Below, in pieces: positions 24,631 to 33,086 of a stretch of 64,000 bases of DNA. The notes under the pieces are model-generated. The model did no database searches and had not been told where the DNA came from. It saw nothing but the letters and a program-made list of their open reading frames with translations. The position numbers and the translations under genes are program-made. Within the stretch, counting starts at the first letter, position 1, and each line of letters opens with the position of its first letter. Origin of the DNA: GCA-2683825 sp965662355. Lineage in GTDB: Bacteria > Planctomycetota > UBA1135 > GCA-002686595. The stretch is taken from positions 434,001 to 498,000 of the forward strand of contig CBFIHP010000001.1 in the NCBI GenBank assembly GCA_965662355.1. Reading direction: 5' to 3'.

Positions 24631-26970
24631 TCAGGCTTCGGGGTGGGAGAGCCCCTGGAGTCGCGCCTTGCGTTCCTTGCTGAAGCGCTCGATGCCCTGC
24701 CAAAGGGATTCTGGATCGATATGGGCCTCGACTTTGACCTCGTCCACGCTGCCGCCAGTGCGCCAGCGATCGTCCCAATCGGAGCTCATGGCGTAGCGTG
24801 CCGCAGTCTTGTGGGCCAGCCAGTCGTGCATCCCCCGGCGACTTCCATTGGTGATCACGGTCGAGTCCAGCCAATCCTCGCGGGACATGACCCACGTGCG
24901 ATAGCCCTCGTCCTGCATCTGGAAGAGCTCCCAGGAACAAGCCTGAACCAGCTTGACGTTCGGGCCTTCACCCTTCAAAAGCCGCGGCAGCAGCGTGTAG
25001 ATGGAGTCGGTCGTGCTGGTGCCTTGCACGATGATCGTGCCGTCCTTCTGGCGACTGGGATCGTGGTCCTTGAGGATGTACGCCCCGCGCGCGGCTTCCA
25101 GATACGAAGGAACACCCAGTGCCTTGCGGTCGGGAATCGTCACTGACGGGCGTGTCAGGTGGAGGGCGATGATCGGATGCTCCGATTGCAACGCTGCGGC
25201 GAGAGCCGGCGCGACCTCGTTGTGCTCCCAGGGATGCAGGTTGATCACCTGGCCATCGGGAAACAGTTGCGTGACACCCGGAGCAAAGATGCCGAAGTGC
25301 GTGCGACTGTCCTCGGCTGTTTCGGGGCCGGAGTGACCAGCGACCCAGATCACCTTTCCGAGTTTCAATTCGCAGTCCTGAGCGAGCTGACTGAAGAGCC
25401 TCATCAGCCCGTACTTGAGGTAGGAGAAGGACCCGTATGTCGAGCATGCACCCCAGTACCCGACGAACTCGTCCTCGGGTCGTTTCGACATGTTGACGGT
25501 CGCGAGACCGACCGTGAGGCCCGCGTTGGTGAACTCGGTGATCTGCTGGGGCAACAGACTGCCCTCGGGGGCCGTGTTCCGGTCATACCAACCGAAACCA
25601 TCGAAGCCGTCGCGTCCCTTGGCAAAGCCCGAGATGTTGGTCGAGTCGGCCAGGTCCGCGGAGCAAGCCAATACGAGCGGACGACCCATCTCCTTGGAAG
25701 CCAGGGTGTTTACCCACGCAGCAAAGGCAGAGAAGCCCTGGCGATTGGGCGCCTTTTTGCCAGCTTCGACGAAGAGATCCGCCGGCAACGTGTCCGGTGC
25801 TAGCCAATCGCGTTTGTCTGCCAGGTTCGTGTCGCTGTTCAGGCGGAAGGAGTCGATGTCCTCGGGAACGGATTCGCCGAGTTCGACCAAGGTGTCGGCC
25901 AGGTAGGCGACGAGCTCACGATCGTTCTTCAAGACCGAGAAAACCGTTTCGAACCACTTCTTGGTTTGTTCGCGCACGGCGTCTTCACCGCCGTCGTTCG
26001 TGTCGCCGAAACCCTCGAAATTGACGCCGTACTTGTCCTGGAAGTCCGCACGGCACTGCCAGAACAATTCCGAGTTGCGCTTGTGAGCCGCGCCGTGGGA
26101 CTGATAGTCGAACTTGTGATAGCCGCGCCCCTTGCGCGTCTTGAACCAAACCATGCCGGGTCTACCATCGGTGTCGTCCGTGTGGACGATGTCGAGCATG
26201 GCCTGCGTGAGCTTGGTGAAGTCGTGACCATCTTCGGTCCCCGCGACGCGCCAACCATGAGGTTCGTACCAGTCCTTGGGCGTACCGTGCACCACCGAGG
26301 AGTTCGGAAAGGAGTCGATCCCGTGGTCGTTCCAATCCATGAAAACGACCAGGTTGTCGAGACCGAGCCCCCAAGCCGAGTTCTTGCTTTCGTGATGACT
26401 ACCGGCGGTGTGGCCACCTTCGCCTTCGACGGCAAAGACCTTCACGCCCTTGGCGCCGGCGTGCTTCAACGCCATTGCCTCACCGACAGCCGCGGGCATG
26501 CCGTGGCCGGAGGGGCCGGTGTTGAACTTGAAGAAGAGCGTCTTGCCCTCCATCTCGGCGTGGCCGGGAATTTGCTTGTTGTGGCGCAACCACAGGAGGT
26601 CCTTCCAGGACAGCGTGCGCTCCTCGCCCTTGTGAATCTGATAGCGCGCATCTCCGGTCTGCTCGTAGCGCATTTGCAACGCCGTGTTGTAGACCGCGAG
26701 CATGGCATATACGACTGGACAGCAATGCCCCGCGACCAGGACGTAGCGATCACCGAAGGCTTTTTCCGGATGGCGGATGTCCCAGCGCATGCCGGCACCC
26801 AGGGTGCTGGCGACCATCATCGGAACCTTGGAGCGTGAACCGCCCGGGTGGCCGCTCTGGCGTAGGTTCAGCGTCAGGTCAATGCACTGATCGATGAGGT
26901 CGGCGGTCTTCTCCCAGTGGTGGAAGTTCTGCGAGAGCGTCTCAAAATCGGGGCGCTTCAGGGTCTGCAT
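24631..26970 (-). CDS. Transketolase-family protein with altered TPP motif
   Basis: A 779-residue thiamine-diphosphate enzyme. The N-terminal PP domain has LNLRQSGHPGGSRSK, GPSGHGMPAAVGEAMA and, where transketolase has GDGxLxEG...EA, the sequence AVEGEGGHTAGSHHES. The metal/TPP Asn follows in VVFMDWNDHGIDS. The Pyr domain (about 400-600) starts PNRQGFSAFAAWVN; the C-terminal domain has WVAGHSGPETAEDSRTHFG and FPDGQVINLHPWEHNEV. It is longer than E. coli TktA (663 residues) by about 110. The pentose-phosphate role is likely, but the D-to-E change at the Mg ligand deserves attention. It appears monocistronic. Confidence 0.8.
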   Translation of the reverse strand: MQTLKRPDFETLSQNFHHWEKTADLIDQCIDLTLNLRQSGHPGGSRSKVPMMVASTLGAGMRWDIRHPEKAFGDRYVLVAGHCCPVVYAMLAVYNTALQMRYEQTGDARYQIHKGEERTLSWKDLLWLRHNKQIPGHAEMEGKTLFFKFNTGPSGHGMPAAVGEAMALKHAGAKGVKVFAVEGEGGHTAGSHHESKNSAWGLGLDNLVVFMDWNDHGIDSFPNSSVVHGTPKDWYEPHGWRVAGTEDGHDFTKLTQAMLDIVHTDDTDGRPGMVWFKTRKGRGYHKFDYQSHGAAHKRNSELFWQCRADFQDKYGVNFEGFGDTNDGGEDAVREQTKKWFETVFSVLKNDRELVAYLADTLVELGESVPEDIDSFRLNSDTNLADKRDWLAPDTLPADLFVEAGKKAPNRQGFSAFAAWVNTLASKEMGRPLVLACSADLADSTNISGFAKGRDGFDGFGWYDRNTAPEGSLLPQQITEFTNAGLTVGLATVNMSKRPEDEFVGYWGACSTYGSFSYLKYGLMRLFSQLAQDCELKLGKVIWVAGHSGPETAEDSRTHFGIFAPGVTQLFPDGQVINLHPWEHNEVAPALAAALQSEHPIIALHLTRPSVTIPDRKALGVPSYLEAARGAYILKDHDPSRQKDGTIIVQGTSTTDSIYTLLPRLLKGEGPNVKLVQACSWELFQMQDEGYRTWVMSREDWLDSTVITNGSRRGMHDWLAHKTAARYAMSSDWDDRWRTGGSVDEVKVEAHIDPESLWQGIERFSKERKARLQGLSHPEA

Positions 26971-27011
26971 GGGCTTGCGTTCTCGTCACGGTGGACAGGG
27001 GAATGCGGACT

Positions 27012-27920
27012 TTACCCGATTTCCCAATGCCCACGATCCGCGCCGGAGGGTTCTAGAACCCCTTCATCGAGGAATCCCCCCAGGAAACCCTCCAGGTCTT
27101 CCAGCTCGGCTCCCTGGGCGCGGGCAAATGCGGCGCGCTCCTCCCGAGCGAACCCGGAGCGCGAGCGACGCAGGACCTCGTCCACGGGTGGATCCAGCCG
27201 TTCCGTGCGCACTTCGGCTGGCTGGTGAGGTCCGCTCGTGCGATGGGCGAACAGGAGAACCGTTTCCTTCGAAGAACCCGGAAACCCCGCCGGTGGAGCC
27301 GCGGACCCCTGTCCCTCGAGGCTTGTTTGCAGCTCTTCACACCAGGAGTGGGTTCCAGCAGGCAACTCGATCAATCGCGCCCGCTTCGAAAGCCAGAGCG
27401 TGTCGTCTCGTTTTCCGGCGCTGACCCCGGGAGCGATTTCGGAGATCATCGGGCCATCATGCTGGAGAGCCCCTGCGGCTTCGCGGCGTAGCTGGGCCAG
27501 CGCGAATTCCAGCTCGACGACCGCGGCGATCTCGTGGCGTTCACGTCGGAGGGCATCTTCGCGAGCGTATCGGCCGAACGCCAAAGGCAGGCGGCCGTCC
27601 TCGCGGACGGCGCGATGGAATTCGTCGCTCGTGAAGAACTTATCGAGCCACGCAATTGGCTCCTTCGTCGGAACGGAAGTGGTCGCCGAAAGGCTCAGTG
27701 TGTATTCGCTGGCGATGTTGCCGACGATTTGTCGTCGGCGCTTCCCCCCAAGATCGGCGCTGATCGGGGACATGCCTTGCGAGCGCACCCAGGAAAGGCA
27801 TTCCTCCTCGAGCCCAAGTGTGGAACGGGTTTGTGGATCATCTTCGAGCACGCGACGTGCAAAGTCGCTGTCCATCTGCATAAGGAAAAGAATGCGTTGT
27901 AAACGTGCGTGGTTGACCAA
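27012..27920 (-). CDS. Probable MNIO (DUF692) partner protein
   Basis: The 302-residue product begins at TTG 27920, preceded by GGAGA 8 bases upstream. The N-terminal half resembles the helical partner proteins (MbnC/TIGR04061-like) encoded with DUF692 enzymes: a short-chain pattern of L-x-x-D-P and GL (FARRVLEDDPQTRSTLGLEEE), KRRRQIVGNI, then FFTSDEFHRAVREDGRLPLAFGRYARED and a VELEFALAQLRRE helix. In methanobactin-type systems these proteins bind the precursor and the MNIO enzyme. An MNIO gene lies 690 bases upstream on the same strand, interrupted by one gene on the other strand. The C-terminal half (about 150-302) is unrecognised, partly acidic. Assignment is by pattern and context. Confidence 0.5.
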   Translation of the reverse strand: MVNHARLQRILFLMQMDSDFARRVLEDDPQTRSTLGLEEECLSWVRSQGMSPISADLGGKRRRQIVGNIASEYTLSLSATTSVPTKEPIAWLDKFFTSDEFHRAVREDGRLPLAFGRYAREDALRRERHEIAAVVELEFALAQLRREAAGALQHDGPMISEIAPGVSAGKRDDTLWLSKRARLIELPAGTHSWCEELQTSLEGQGSAAPPAGFPGSSKETVLLFAHRTSGPHQPAEVRTERLDPPVDEVLRRSRSGFAREERAAFARAQGAELEDLEGFLGGFLDEGVLEPSGADRGHWEIG

Positions 27921-28022
27921 GGCAGTGTCTCCAAAAAGCGTAATTGTCCGCCCGACAGGGATAGGCGGGATACCTTTCGTTAGTTAGAGAATATTCGTTT
28001 CATTCCGGGAGAGTTAATCAAA

Positions 28023-28496
28023 ATGTCCATGTCTCGCGCAATGCTGTCGGCCAGTGCCGCAGCCTTCTTGTCGCTGGCCTCAATTGCCCAGGAGCCCGCG
28101 CGCGGCGAAGTCCGCACACTCGAGGGCGATGGATCCAACCCGATCTGTCTGGCCGGGTCTATCCCGGCTGCCGACACGATGTGGCAAGCCAAGATCGACG
28201 CCTCGATGATCCCCGGTGCCCAAGGCGCCATGTTGGTGCTGAGCGCATCACCCTGGCCGACAGGAGCCCTCGACACCGACTTCGGTCAGGTTCTGATCGA
28301 CCCGAAGACCCGTATCTACAACCTCAATCGTTCGCTGAACGTCGACCGCGTTCAGTTCGGGATCCCCGTACCGAATGACCCTGCCGTCATCGGTGAAACC
28401 TATTACGCACAAGCTTTAGTCTATGGCCAAACGGCATATCAGCTCTGCAATGCCCTCGAGCTGAGGATCGGGGATGCCCCCCCTCTGCGCGACTAA
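28023..28496 (+). CDS. Small secreted beta-rich protein
   Basis: A 157-residue protein with a signal peptide (SRAMLSASAAAFLSLASIAQ). The mature part looks like a beta-domain frequent as a C-terminal module in planctomycete secreted proteins: IPAADTMWQAKIDASMIPGA, GAMLVLSASP, then VLIDP, VQFGIPVPNDPAVIGETYYAQALVYG and LCNALELRIGD. Two cysteines (about 40 and 141) may bridge. No catalytic motif is visible. A GGGAG lies 11 bases before ATG 28023 and a good terminator follows. It is encoded between, and opposite to, the MNIO gene and its likely partner; whether it belongs with them is unknown. Confidence 0.62.
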   Translation: MSMSRAMLSASAAAFLSLASIAQEPARGEVRTLEGDGSNPICLAGSIPAADTMWQAKIDASMIPGAQGAMLVLSASPWPTGALDTDFGQVLIDPKTRIYNLNRSLNVDRVQFGIPVPNDPAVIGETYYAQALVYGQTAYQLCNALELRIGDAPPLRD

Positions 28497-28520
28497 GCTC
28501 CCGAATCACCCCCCCTGCTG

Positions 28521-28565
28521 GCCGCGATCGTAGGTTCCCTCCGCCTGCGATTGCGGTCTTTTTTT
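28521..28565 (+). terminator. Rho-independent terminator
   Basis: A 10-bp stem (GCCGCGATCG at 28521-28530 with CGATTGCGGT at 28548-28557, two G-U pairs) across a 17-base loop is followed by C and seven T (28559-28565). It lies 24 bases after the stop of the secreted protein gene. Confidence 0.7.
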
Positions 28566-28606
28566 GGGTCGGGAGTGTGAGTGAAGAGTGACAGCGAACA
28601 CCGCGA

Positions 28607-29482
28607 TCATGCCAAACGCCCCTCCACACCTCCCCACAACTCTCGCAACCTCCCAAACACCGGAACCACCTCCTCAATCGTGTTCCGCTCTCCCTCGAAT
28701 ACGAGCGCCTTCAAGTTCGGCAGCCTTCCAAGCACAGACTCGAGAATCTCCCACGTCTCCGGCAACACGCTCGTGCCGTGATCGTCTTCGACAAACGTCC
28801 GTCCCTCCCACTCGAACAGCGTCCCTCCCGCAACGTGGACTTCCACGACTCGCTCTAAGGGGAAGCCGTCCAGCCCTGTTAGCGGGGCATGTCCAAGGAC
28901 GCGTTGGTAAACGGCGAGATGGGCGACATCGAGAAGCATACCGGAGTCGGCGTCGTCGACGACCCGTGCATAGTAATCGAGCAAGTGCAATGGGCCGAGA
29001 AAGGCATGGGCGGGCGGGTTCTCCGGGAGCACTTCGAAGCCGCTGGCGCCGCGCAGCGCGCGGACGTTGGTGCCCATTTCCTTGGCGCTGTCCTCGCAGA
29101 GAATCGGGGGCATCAATACACCGTGGCCACGGTCACGGGGGCCTATGTGCCACAGGCCGGCGTCGCCACACAGCCAGGCGGCGTTTAGTTCGCGGGCGAG
29201 GGCGCTCGTGTCTTCGACCCAAGCGGCATCGAGATCTTCGCGCTCCTCGAGGTTGACGTCGAGGAAGTGGTACGTCACCGCACCGCCGTTGGCTACCCAC
29301 GACCTGGCGTCCGCATCGACGCCGCGATCGAGGTCGGCCCCGATCTCGAGAAACTGAACGAACTCGGGATGCCTGCGCTGCAACTCCAGGATATCGAGCC
29401 CCGTGTGACGCGCACCGAACTCGGTGGAGATTCCGAGCCCCAGCATTGGAAGGGTTTGCACCCGTTCTTCGAAGAAGGTCAT
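28607..29482 (-). CDS. Multinuclear non-heme iron oxidase (MNIO, DUF692 family)
   Basis: About 291 residues of the DUF692/MbnB-like TIM barrel, whose members use two or three irons to oxidise cysteines and other residues of ribosomal peptides. Family segments are visible: LGLGISTEFG near 14-23, FVQFLEIGADLDRG, VTYHFLDVNLEER, GDAGLWHIG, PENPPAHAFLGPLHLLDYYARVV, SGMLLDVAHLAVY (D-x2-H), VVEVHVAGGTLFE (H) and VFEGERNTIEEV (E). These His/Asp/Glu positions supply the iron ligands. The start is ATG 29482; the longer frame upstream runs through the sulfatase-modifying-factor remnant. No adjacent Cys-rich precursor is obvious. Confidence 0.78.
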   Translation of the reverse strand: MTFFEERVQTLPMLGLGISTEFGARHTGLDILELQRRHPEFVQFLEIGADLDRGVDADARSWVANGGAVTYHFLDVNLEEREDLDAAWVEDTSALARELNAAWLCGDAGLWHIGPRDRGHGVLMPPILCEDSAKEMGTNVRALRGASGFEVLPENPPAHAFLGPLHLLDYYARVVDDADSGMLLDVAHLAVYQRVLGHAPLTGLDGFPLERVVEVHVAGGTLFEWEGRTFVEDDHGTSVLPETWEILESVLGRLPNLKALVFEGERNTIEEVVPVFGRLRELWGGVEGRLA

Positions 29483-29534
29483 CGAAGCAGCCAGTCTATA
29501 CGATCCCCGGCGGTTGAACCGGGACTGGAAAACC

Positions 29535-29759
29535 TCAGCGCGCGAGTCGAAACTGCGTGAAAGGCTCGGGTTGATGGCTCTCGTAGGCTCGCGTCTGCTC
29601 GGGTTGAACCAGGGCGGCGTCGGTCGCCCAGGATCCACCGAAGAGCGCGACCGAGCCGCCCTCCGAGCTGGTGAGGTCCCAGCCGTTGCCCAGCAGGTCG
29701 TGCGTCGTATCCGTGGCCCGGGGTGTCGCCTGACCGAAAGCACCCACTAACGCTCGTTC
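29535..29759 (-). pseudogene. C-terminal remnant of a sulfatase-modifying-factor (FGE-like) domain
   Basis: Read on the minus strand directly after the TAG of the squalene-synthase-like gene and in the same frame, about 74 codons give a good match to the end of FGE/SUMF1 domains: LVGAFGQATPRATDTTHDL, LLGNGWDLTSS (GNVWEWTSS in the family), VALFGGSW (LRGGSW) and final FTQFRLAR (GFRLAR). The N-terminal 200 residues of the domain, including any catalytic cysteines, are missing. A GTG at 29747 could start a 70-residue peptide, but a decayed gene fragment is more likely. Confidence 0.55.
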
Positions 29760-30644
29760 CTAAACCGTCAGGTCCGGCGGGCGCGTTGTGAAGAGGCTTG
29801 CACATCCACACGCGAGACTTCGCAAGAAGCCCGCCGGCGGTTCGCCTCGGCCAACATCGAAACGCCTTGCTTCGAGGGCCGAGAGCGATGCGGCATGCCA
29901 ACGCAAAACAAAGGCCAACAGTCGTCCGCGCCACCACCCGAGCTCTGTGGATAACTCCCAGCCTTTGTGGAAAAACGAACGGATCCAGCGCACCTGATCC
30001 GCAACAACGTGACGCAGGGCCGGACTCGGTTTTTCGAAGTCGATGTTCTGCAAGGTGATACGGCTGCGAGTCAGTTCGTCGACCGGCAAGTTCAGGCGCC
30101 CTTGATCCCAGTGCTCGCGAAATTGCGTCGTCCAACGCGCCAGTAACAAACCCGTGCACAAAGCATCCATGAGCACTTCGTTTCGTTCCGTCGAGCGATT
30201 GCATGCGGCGAGCAGGATCCGGCCGATCGGCTTGGCGATTCGCTGGGCGTGCACCTGCAAGGCCTGGCGGGTTTCGAAGCTGCGCAGCTCGTTGCTGGAT
30301 AGAAGCTCCTCGAGGGGGCCACGGAAGAGCGGGGGGGCGAGCTCCATGAGGCGGATCGTGGCGGAGATCGCATGCCCCAGGGCCGATCGTGGGTTCGATT
30401 GGAGGGCACGCTCCAGCTCTTCGGACAATTCCCGAAGGGCGCGGCTCCGCGCGGCGGGGCCTGGGATCTCCGCGCTGCTGAGAAGCGCGTCGGCCCAGGC
30501 CAAACACGCGATCAGGTGGTCCTCGTTCGGACCCGCGAAAGCGGGTGTCAGGCGGTAGAGCCACGAACGGCTACCGAGGTGGCTCTGGCAGCGTTCGAGC
30601 GCTTCCGTGTGGGAGATCGGTGCCGGTTCCAGCAAAGACAGCAT
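29760..30644 (-). CDS. Squalene/phytoene synthase-like protein, altered active site
   Basis: About 294 residues, all helical, with the layout of head-to-head prenyl synthases (HpnC/HpnD, CrtB). The helix HLIACLAWADALL stands where the family has CRxxDDxxD. Next come ALGHAISATIRLMELAPPLFRGPLEELLSS, the long helix around IAKPIGRILLAACN, and DALCTGLLLARWTTQFREHWDQGRLNLPVDEL aligning with the second motif region (LxLTNxLRDVxEDxxxGRxYLPxDEL). Both Asp-rich motifs are eroded: only one Asp stays in the first, and the second reads REHWD. The start is ATG 30644, divergent from nupC 69 bases away. It could be a non-catalytic or functionally changed member. Confidence 0.6.
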   Translation of the reverse strand: MLSLLEPAPISHTEALERCQSHLGSRSWLYRLTPAFAGPNEDHLIACLAWADALLSSAEIPGPAARSRALRELSEELERALQSNPRSALGHAISATIRLMELAPPLFRGPLEELLSSNELRSFETRQALQVHAQRIAKPIGRILLAACNRSTERNEVLMDALCTGLLLARWTTQFREHWDQGRLNLPVDELTRSRITLQNIDFEKPSPALRHVVADQVRWIRSFFHKGWELSTELGWWRGRLLAFVLRWHAASLSALEARRFDVGRGEPPAGFLRSLACGCASLFTTRPPDLTV

Positions 30645-30713
30645 GTGCGCCTCGGCCCCCTGGCCGAGCTCGACGTGCAACAGGGGGCTCGCCAACGTAG
30701 GGTACGCATTCGC

Positions 30714-31997
30714 ATGTCGATCTTTCGCGCCTCCCTCGGGATCCTCTTCTTCTGTGTCGTCGCCTGGCTCATGTCGTCTCACAAGAGGCATTTTCCATGG
30801 CGCGTCCTCATCTTTTCCCTCTTGCTCCAGCTCGCCCTGGCCGGGGCGATCCTGGGCACATCGGTCGGACAGGTCGCTTTCCAGGGCTGTGCCAATTTCC
30901 TGGGCGAATTCATCGGTATGGCCGACCCCGGGGCGCGGCTGGTCTTCGGCCCGCTCTCCCAGAGCGAAGCCCTGATCACGGCCTTCGGCCCGCAGTACCC
31001 GGTCATATTCGGCTTCGCGGCCAAGGGCCTCCTGGCTCTGATCTTCTTCGCCGCCTTCATGGCCATTCTCTACCACCTGGGGATCATGCAGGTGGTCATC
31101 TGGGCGCTTGCGCGTGTGATGAGCGCCACCATGAAGGTCTCGGGAGCGGAGTCGATGGCGGTGGCGGCCAACGTTTTCGTCGGTCAGACCGAGGCTCCCC
31201 TGGTCGTCAAGCCGTACATTTCGAAGATGACGTTGTCGGAGCTGAACGCTCTGATGACGGGCGGGTTCGCGACCATCGCCGGAACGGTGCTGGCGATCTA
31301 CCTCGGCTTCATCGGCGAGGAATACGGTCCGCACCTGCTCACGGCGTCGGTCATGTCCGCTCCCGCGGCGTTTCTGATGGCGAAGATCATGCTGCCGGAG
31401 ACGGAGACCTCGGCGACGGCGGGCGCGATCCCGCTGAAGATCGAGCGCCAGGCCTCGAACTTGATCGAGGCGGCGGCCAACGGAACCCAGGACGGAGTCA
31501 AGCTGGCGATCAACGTCGCCGCGATGTTGATCGCCTTCATGGCCCTCGTGAACCTCGTCAACTGGCCCATCGGCTGGTTCGGTGATCTCGTCGGATTCTC
31601 CGGGTTGACCCTGTCGCGCATGATGGGCTGGGTCTTTGCGCCCGCGGCCTGGTTGATGGGGGTCGATGGTTGGCACGACAGCCAGCTCGTCGGCTCCTTG
31701 ATGGGCTCCAAGTTGGCCGTGACCGAATTCGTCGCCTATACCGAGCTTGCTGGGATGCTCCCGGATGCCGAGGCCGTCGACCAGGCCACGCGCTTGCAAT
31801 CGGGCCGCTCGGCCACGATCGCGGCCTACGCCCTGTGCGGATTCGCCAACTTCGCGTCCGTCGGCATCCAGATCGGCGGCATCGCACCCCTCGCGCCCGA
31901 GCGCAAGGCAGATCTGACGCGTTTGGCATTGCGCGCCATGCTGGGGGGCGCCTTTGCTTCCTGGGTCACGGCGACGATCGCGGGCATGTTCCTATGA
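30714..31997 (+). CDS. nupC: NupC-type concentrative nucleoside transporter
   Basis: A 427-residue membrane protein of the CNT family, which imports nucleosides with H+ or Na+. Family signatures include FVFGPL-like LVFGPLSQ, the sequence ESMAVAANVFVGQTEAPLVVKPYI (nucleoside/cation site), MTGGFATIAGTVLAIY, SVMSAPAAFLMAKIMLPE and, near the end, KLAVTEFVAY and ALCGFANFASVGIQIGG. About eight hydrophobic helices are visible. ATG 30714 is chosen; the upstream open frame lies over the divergent gene. It overlaps the purine nucleoside phosphorylase start by 4 bases, so the pair imports and splits nucleosides. Confidence 0.93.
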   Translation: MSIFRASLGILFFCVVAWLMSSHKRHFPWRVLIFSLLLQLALAGAILGTSVGQVAFQGCANFLGEFIGMADPGARLVFGPLSQSEALITAFGPQYPVIFGFAAKGLLALIFFAAFMAILYHLGIMQVVIWALARVMSATMKVSGAESMAVAANVFVGQTEAPLVVKPYISKMTLSELNALMTGGFATIAGTVLAIYLGFIGEEYGPHLLTASVMSAPAAFLMAKIMLPETETSATAGAIPLKIERQASNLIEAAANGTQDGVKLAINVAAMLIAFMALVNLVNWPIGWFGDLVGFSGLTLSRMMGWVFAPAAWLMGVDGWHDSQLVGSLMGSKLAVTEFVAYTELAGMLPDAEAVDQATRLQSGRSATIAAYALCGFANFASVGIQIGGIAPLAPERKADLTRLALRAMLGGAFASWVTATIAGMFL

Positions 31998-32824
31998 GTC
32001 GCATCGTGTCCATGAAGGATGAGGCGGTGCTCGAGCTCGCGCGTGAACTCGAAGCGCGCGGTGCCGGAAACGCACGTATCGCCCTCGTGCTCGGCTCGGG
32101 GCTCGGCGGCTTCACCGACGCACTCGAAGGCGGCGGGAGCGTCAGTAGCGAAGAGCTCGAGGCACTCCCGGACAGCACGGTGCCCGGCCACGCCGGCCGC
32201 ATCGTCTGGGGCGAGTTAGGAGGTGTTCCCCTGGTCGTGCAACAGGGTCGTATCCACCTGTACGAAGGCTGGGACACGGAAGAGATCACACGAGTCGTGC
32301 GGGCCTTCGCCGAGCTCGGTGTTCGGGCCTGCGTGTTGACGAATTCCGCCGGAGGTCTGCGCAAGGACTGGCCGGCGGGAACGCTGATGCAGATATCCGA
32401 TCACATCAATCTGCAGCGCCGCGCACCGACCGCGTCACAAAGCGCGCGTGGAGAGATCTACGACGAGGCATTGGCCCGCACCCTCCATGAGGCCGCCGCG
32501 GCGGAGGGAGTTACGCTCGAGCGTGGCGTCTATGTCGGTCTCCTGGGTCCCAATTACGAAACCCCCGCGGAGGTGCGCATGCTGGGTCGTATGGGGGGGG
32601 ATGCGGTCGGAATGAGCACCGTTGCCGAGGCCAGCGTCGCACGCGACTGCGGCATGCGTGTGGTTGGCGTGACCTGCGTCACAAACCTCGGCGCCGGCCT
32701 GTCCGAGACTCCACTGAACCACGAAGAGGTCGTCGAGGTCGCGAACGCAACCGGCGAGTGTCTTCGGCGGCTGCTCCAGGCGGCGATCCCAGGCATGTCG
32801 CAAGTGCTTCAACGCCCGGTCTAA
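31994..32824 (+). CDS. Purine nucleoside phosphorylase (type II, PunA-like)
   Basis: A 276-residue trimeric-type PNP that splits inosine/guanosine with phosphate to base and ribose 1-phosphate. Visible: LVLGSGLGGF (phosphate loop), PGHAGRIVWGELGGVPLVVQQGRIHLYEGW, VLTNSAGGL (about 115), ISDHINLQ, VYVGLLGPNYETPAEVRML (Glu of the base site) and DAVGMSTVAEASVARDCGMRVVGVTCVTNLGAG (Met/Asn site). It overlaps nupC by ATGA and forms a nucleoside salvage operon. Confidence 0.95.
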   Translation: MSRIVSMKDEAVLELARELEARGAGNARIALVLGSGLGGFTDALEGGGSVSSEELEALPDSTVPGHAGRIVWGELGGVPLVVQQGRIHLYEGWDTEEITRVVRAFAELGVRACVLTNSAGGLRKDWPAGTLMQISDHINLQRRAPTASQSARGEIYDEALARTLHEAAAAEGVTLERGVYVGLLGPNYETPAEVRMLGRMGGDAVGMSTVAEASVARDCGMRVVGVTCVTNLGAGLSETPLNHEEVVEVANATGECLRRLLQAAIPGMSQVLQRPV

Positions 32825-33086
32825 GACCCGCTCCAGGCAGGGAAAGCGGACGGGACGCACCTCTACCCTTGCGTGGGGTGATAAGGCGGGCCAACAGGAG
32901 AATCGCCGAAGGGTTTCAACAGCGCGCCCCGTCCTGAGAGCCTTGCGAAGCGAGTGAGAACCGGATCTCGCCTGGCACGGACCCATTCGCGGAGACCCCT
33001 GAATTGACCCCATGGCACACGTGTTTTTTTTCGAGAGCGCGTGTTTCTGGGCAGGGAAGGCTGAATGGAGTAGGTTCGGAATCCCC

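Noticed and set aside
28387..28677. Cys-containing 96-codon minus-strand frame as a possible MNIO precursor peptide
   Set aside because: Its first 23 codons lie inside the MNIO gene in another frame and the rest crosses a terminator and the opposite-strand secreted protein gene; no leader-core look.
29479..30564. 361-codon minus-strand frame overlapping the squalene-synthase-like gene
   Set aside because: Arg/Pro/Gly-rich without family features; the other frame carries the recognisable prenyl-synthase helices.
30645..31799. N-terminal extension of the squalene-synthase-like frame
   Set aside because: It runs antisense through nupC and is rich in Arg, Asp, His and Gln as expected for shadow translation.
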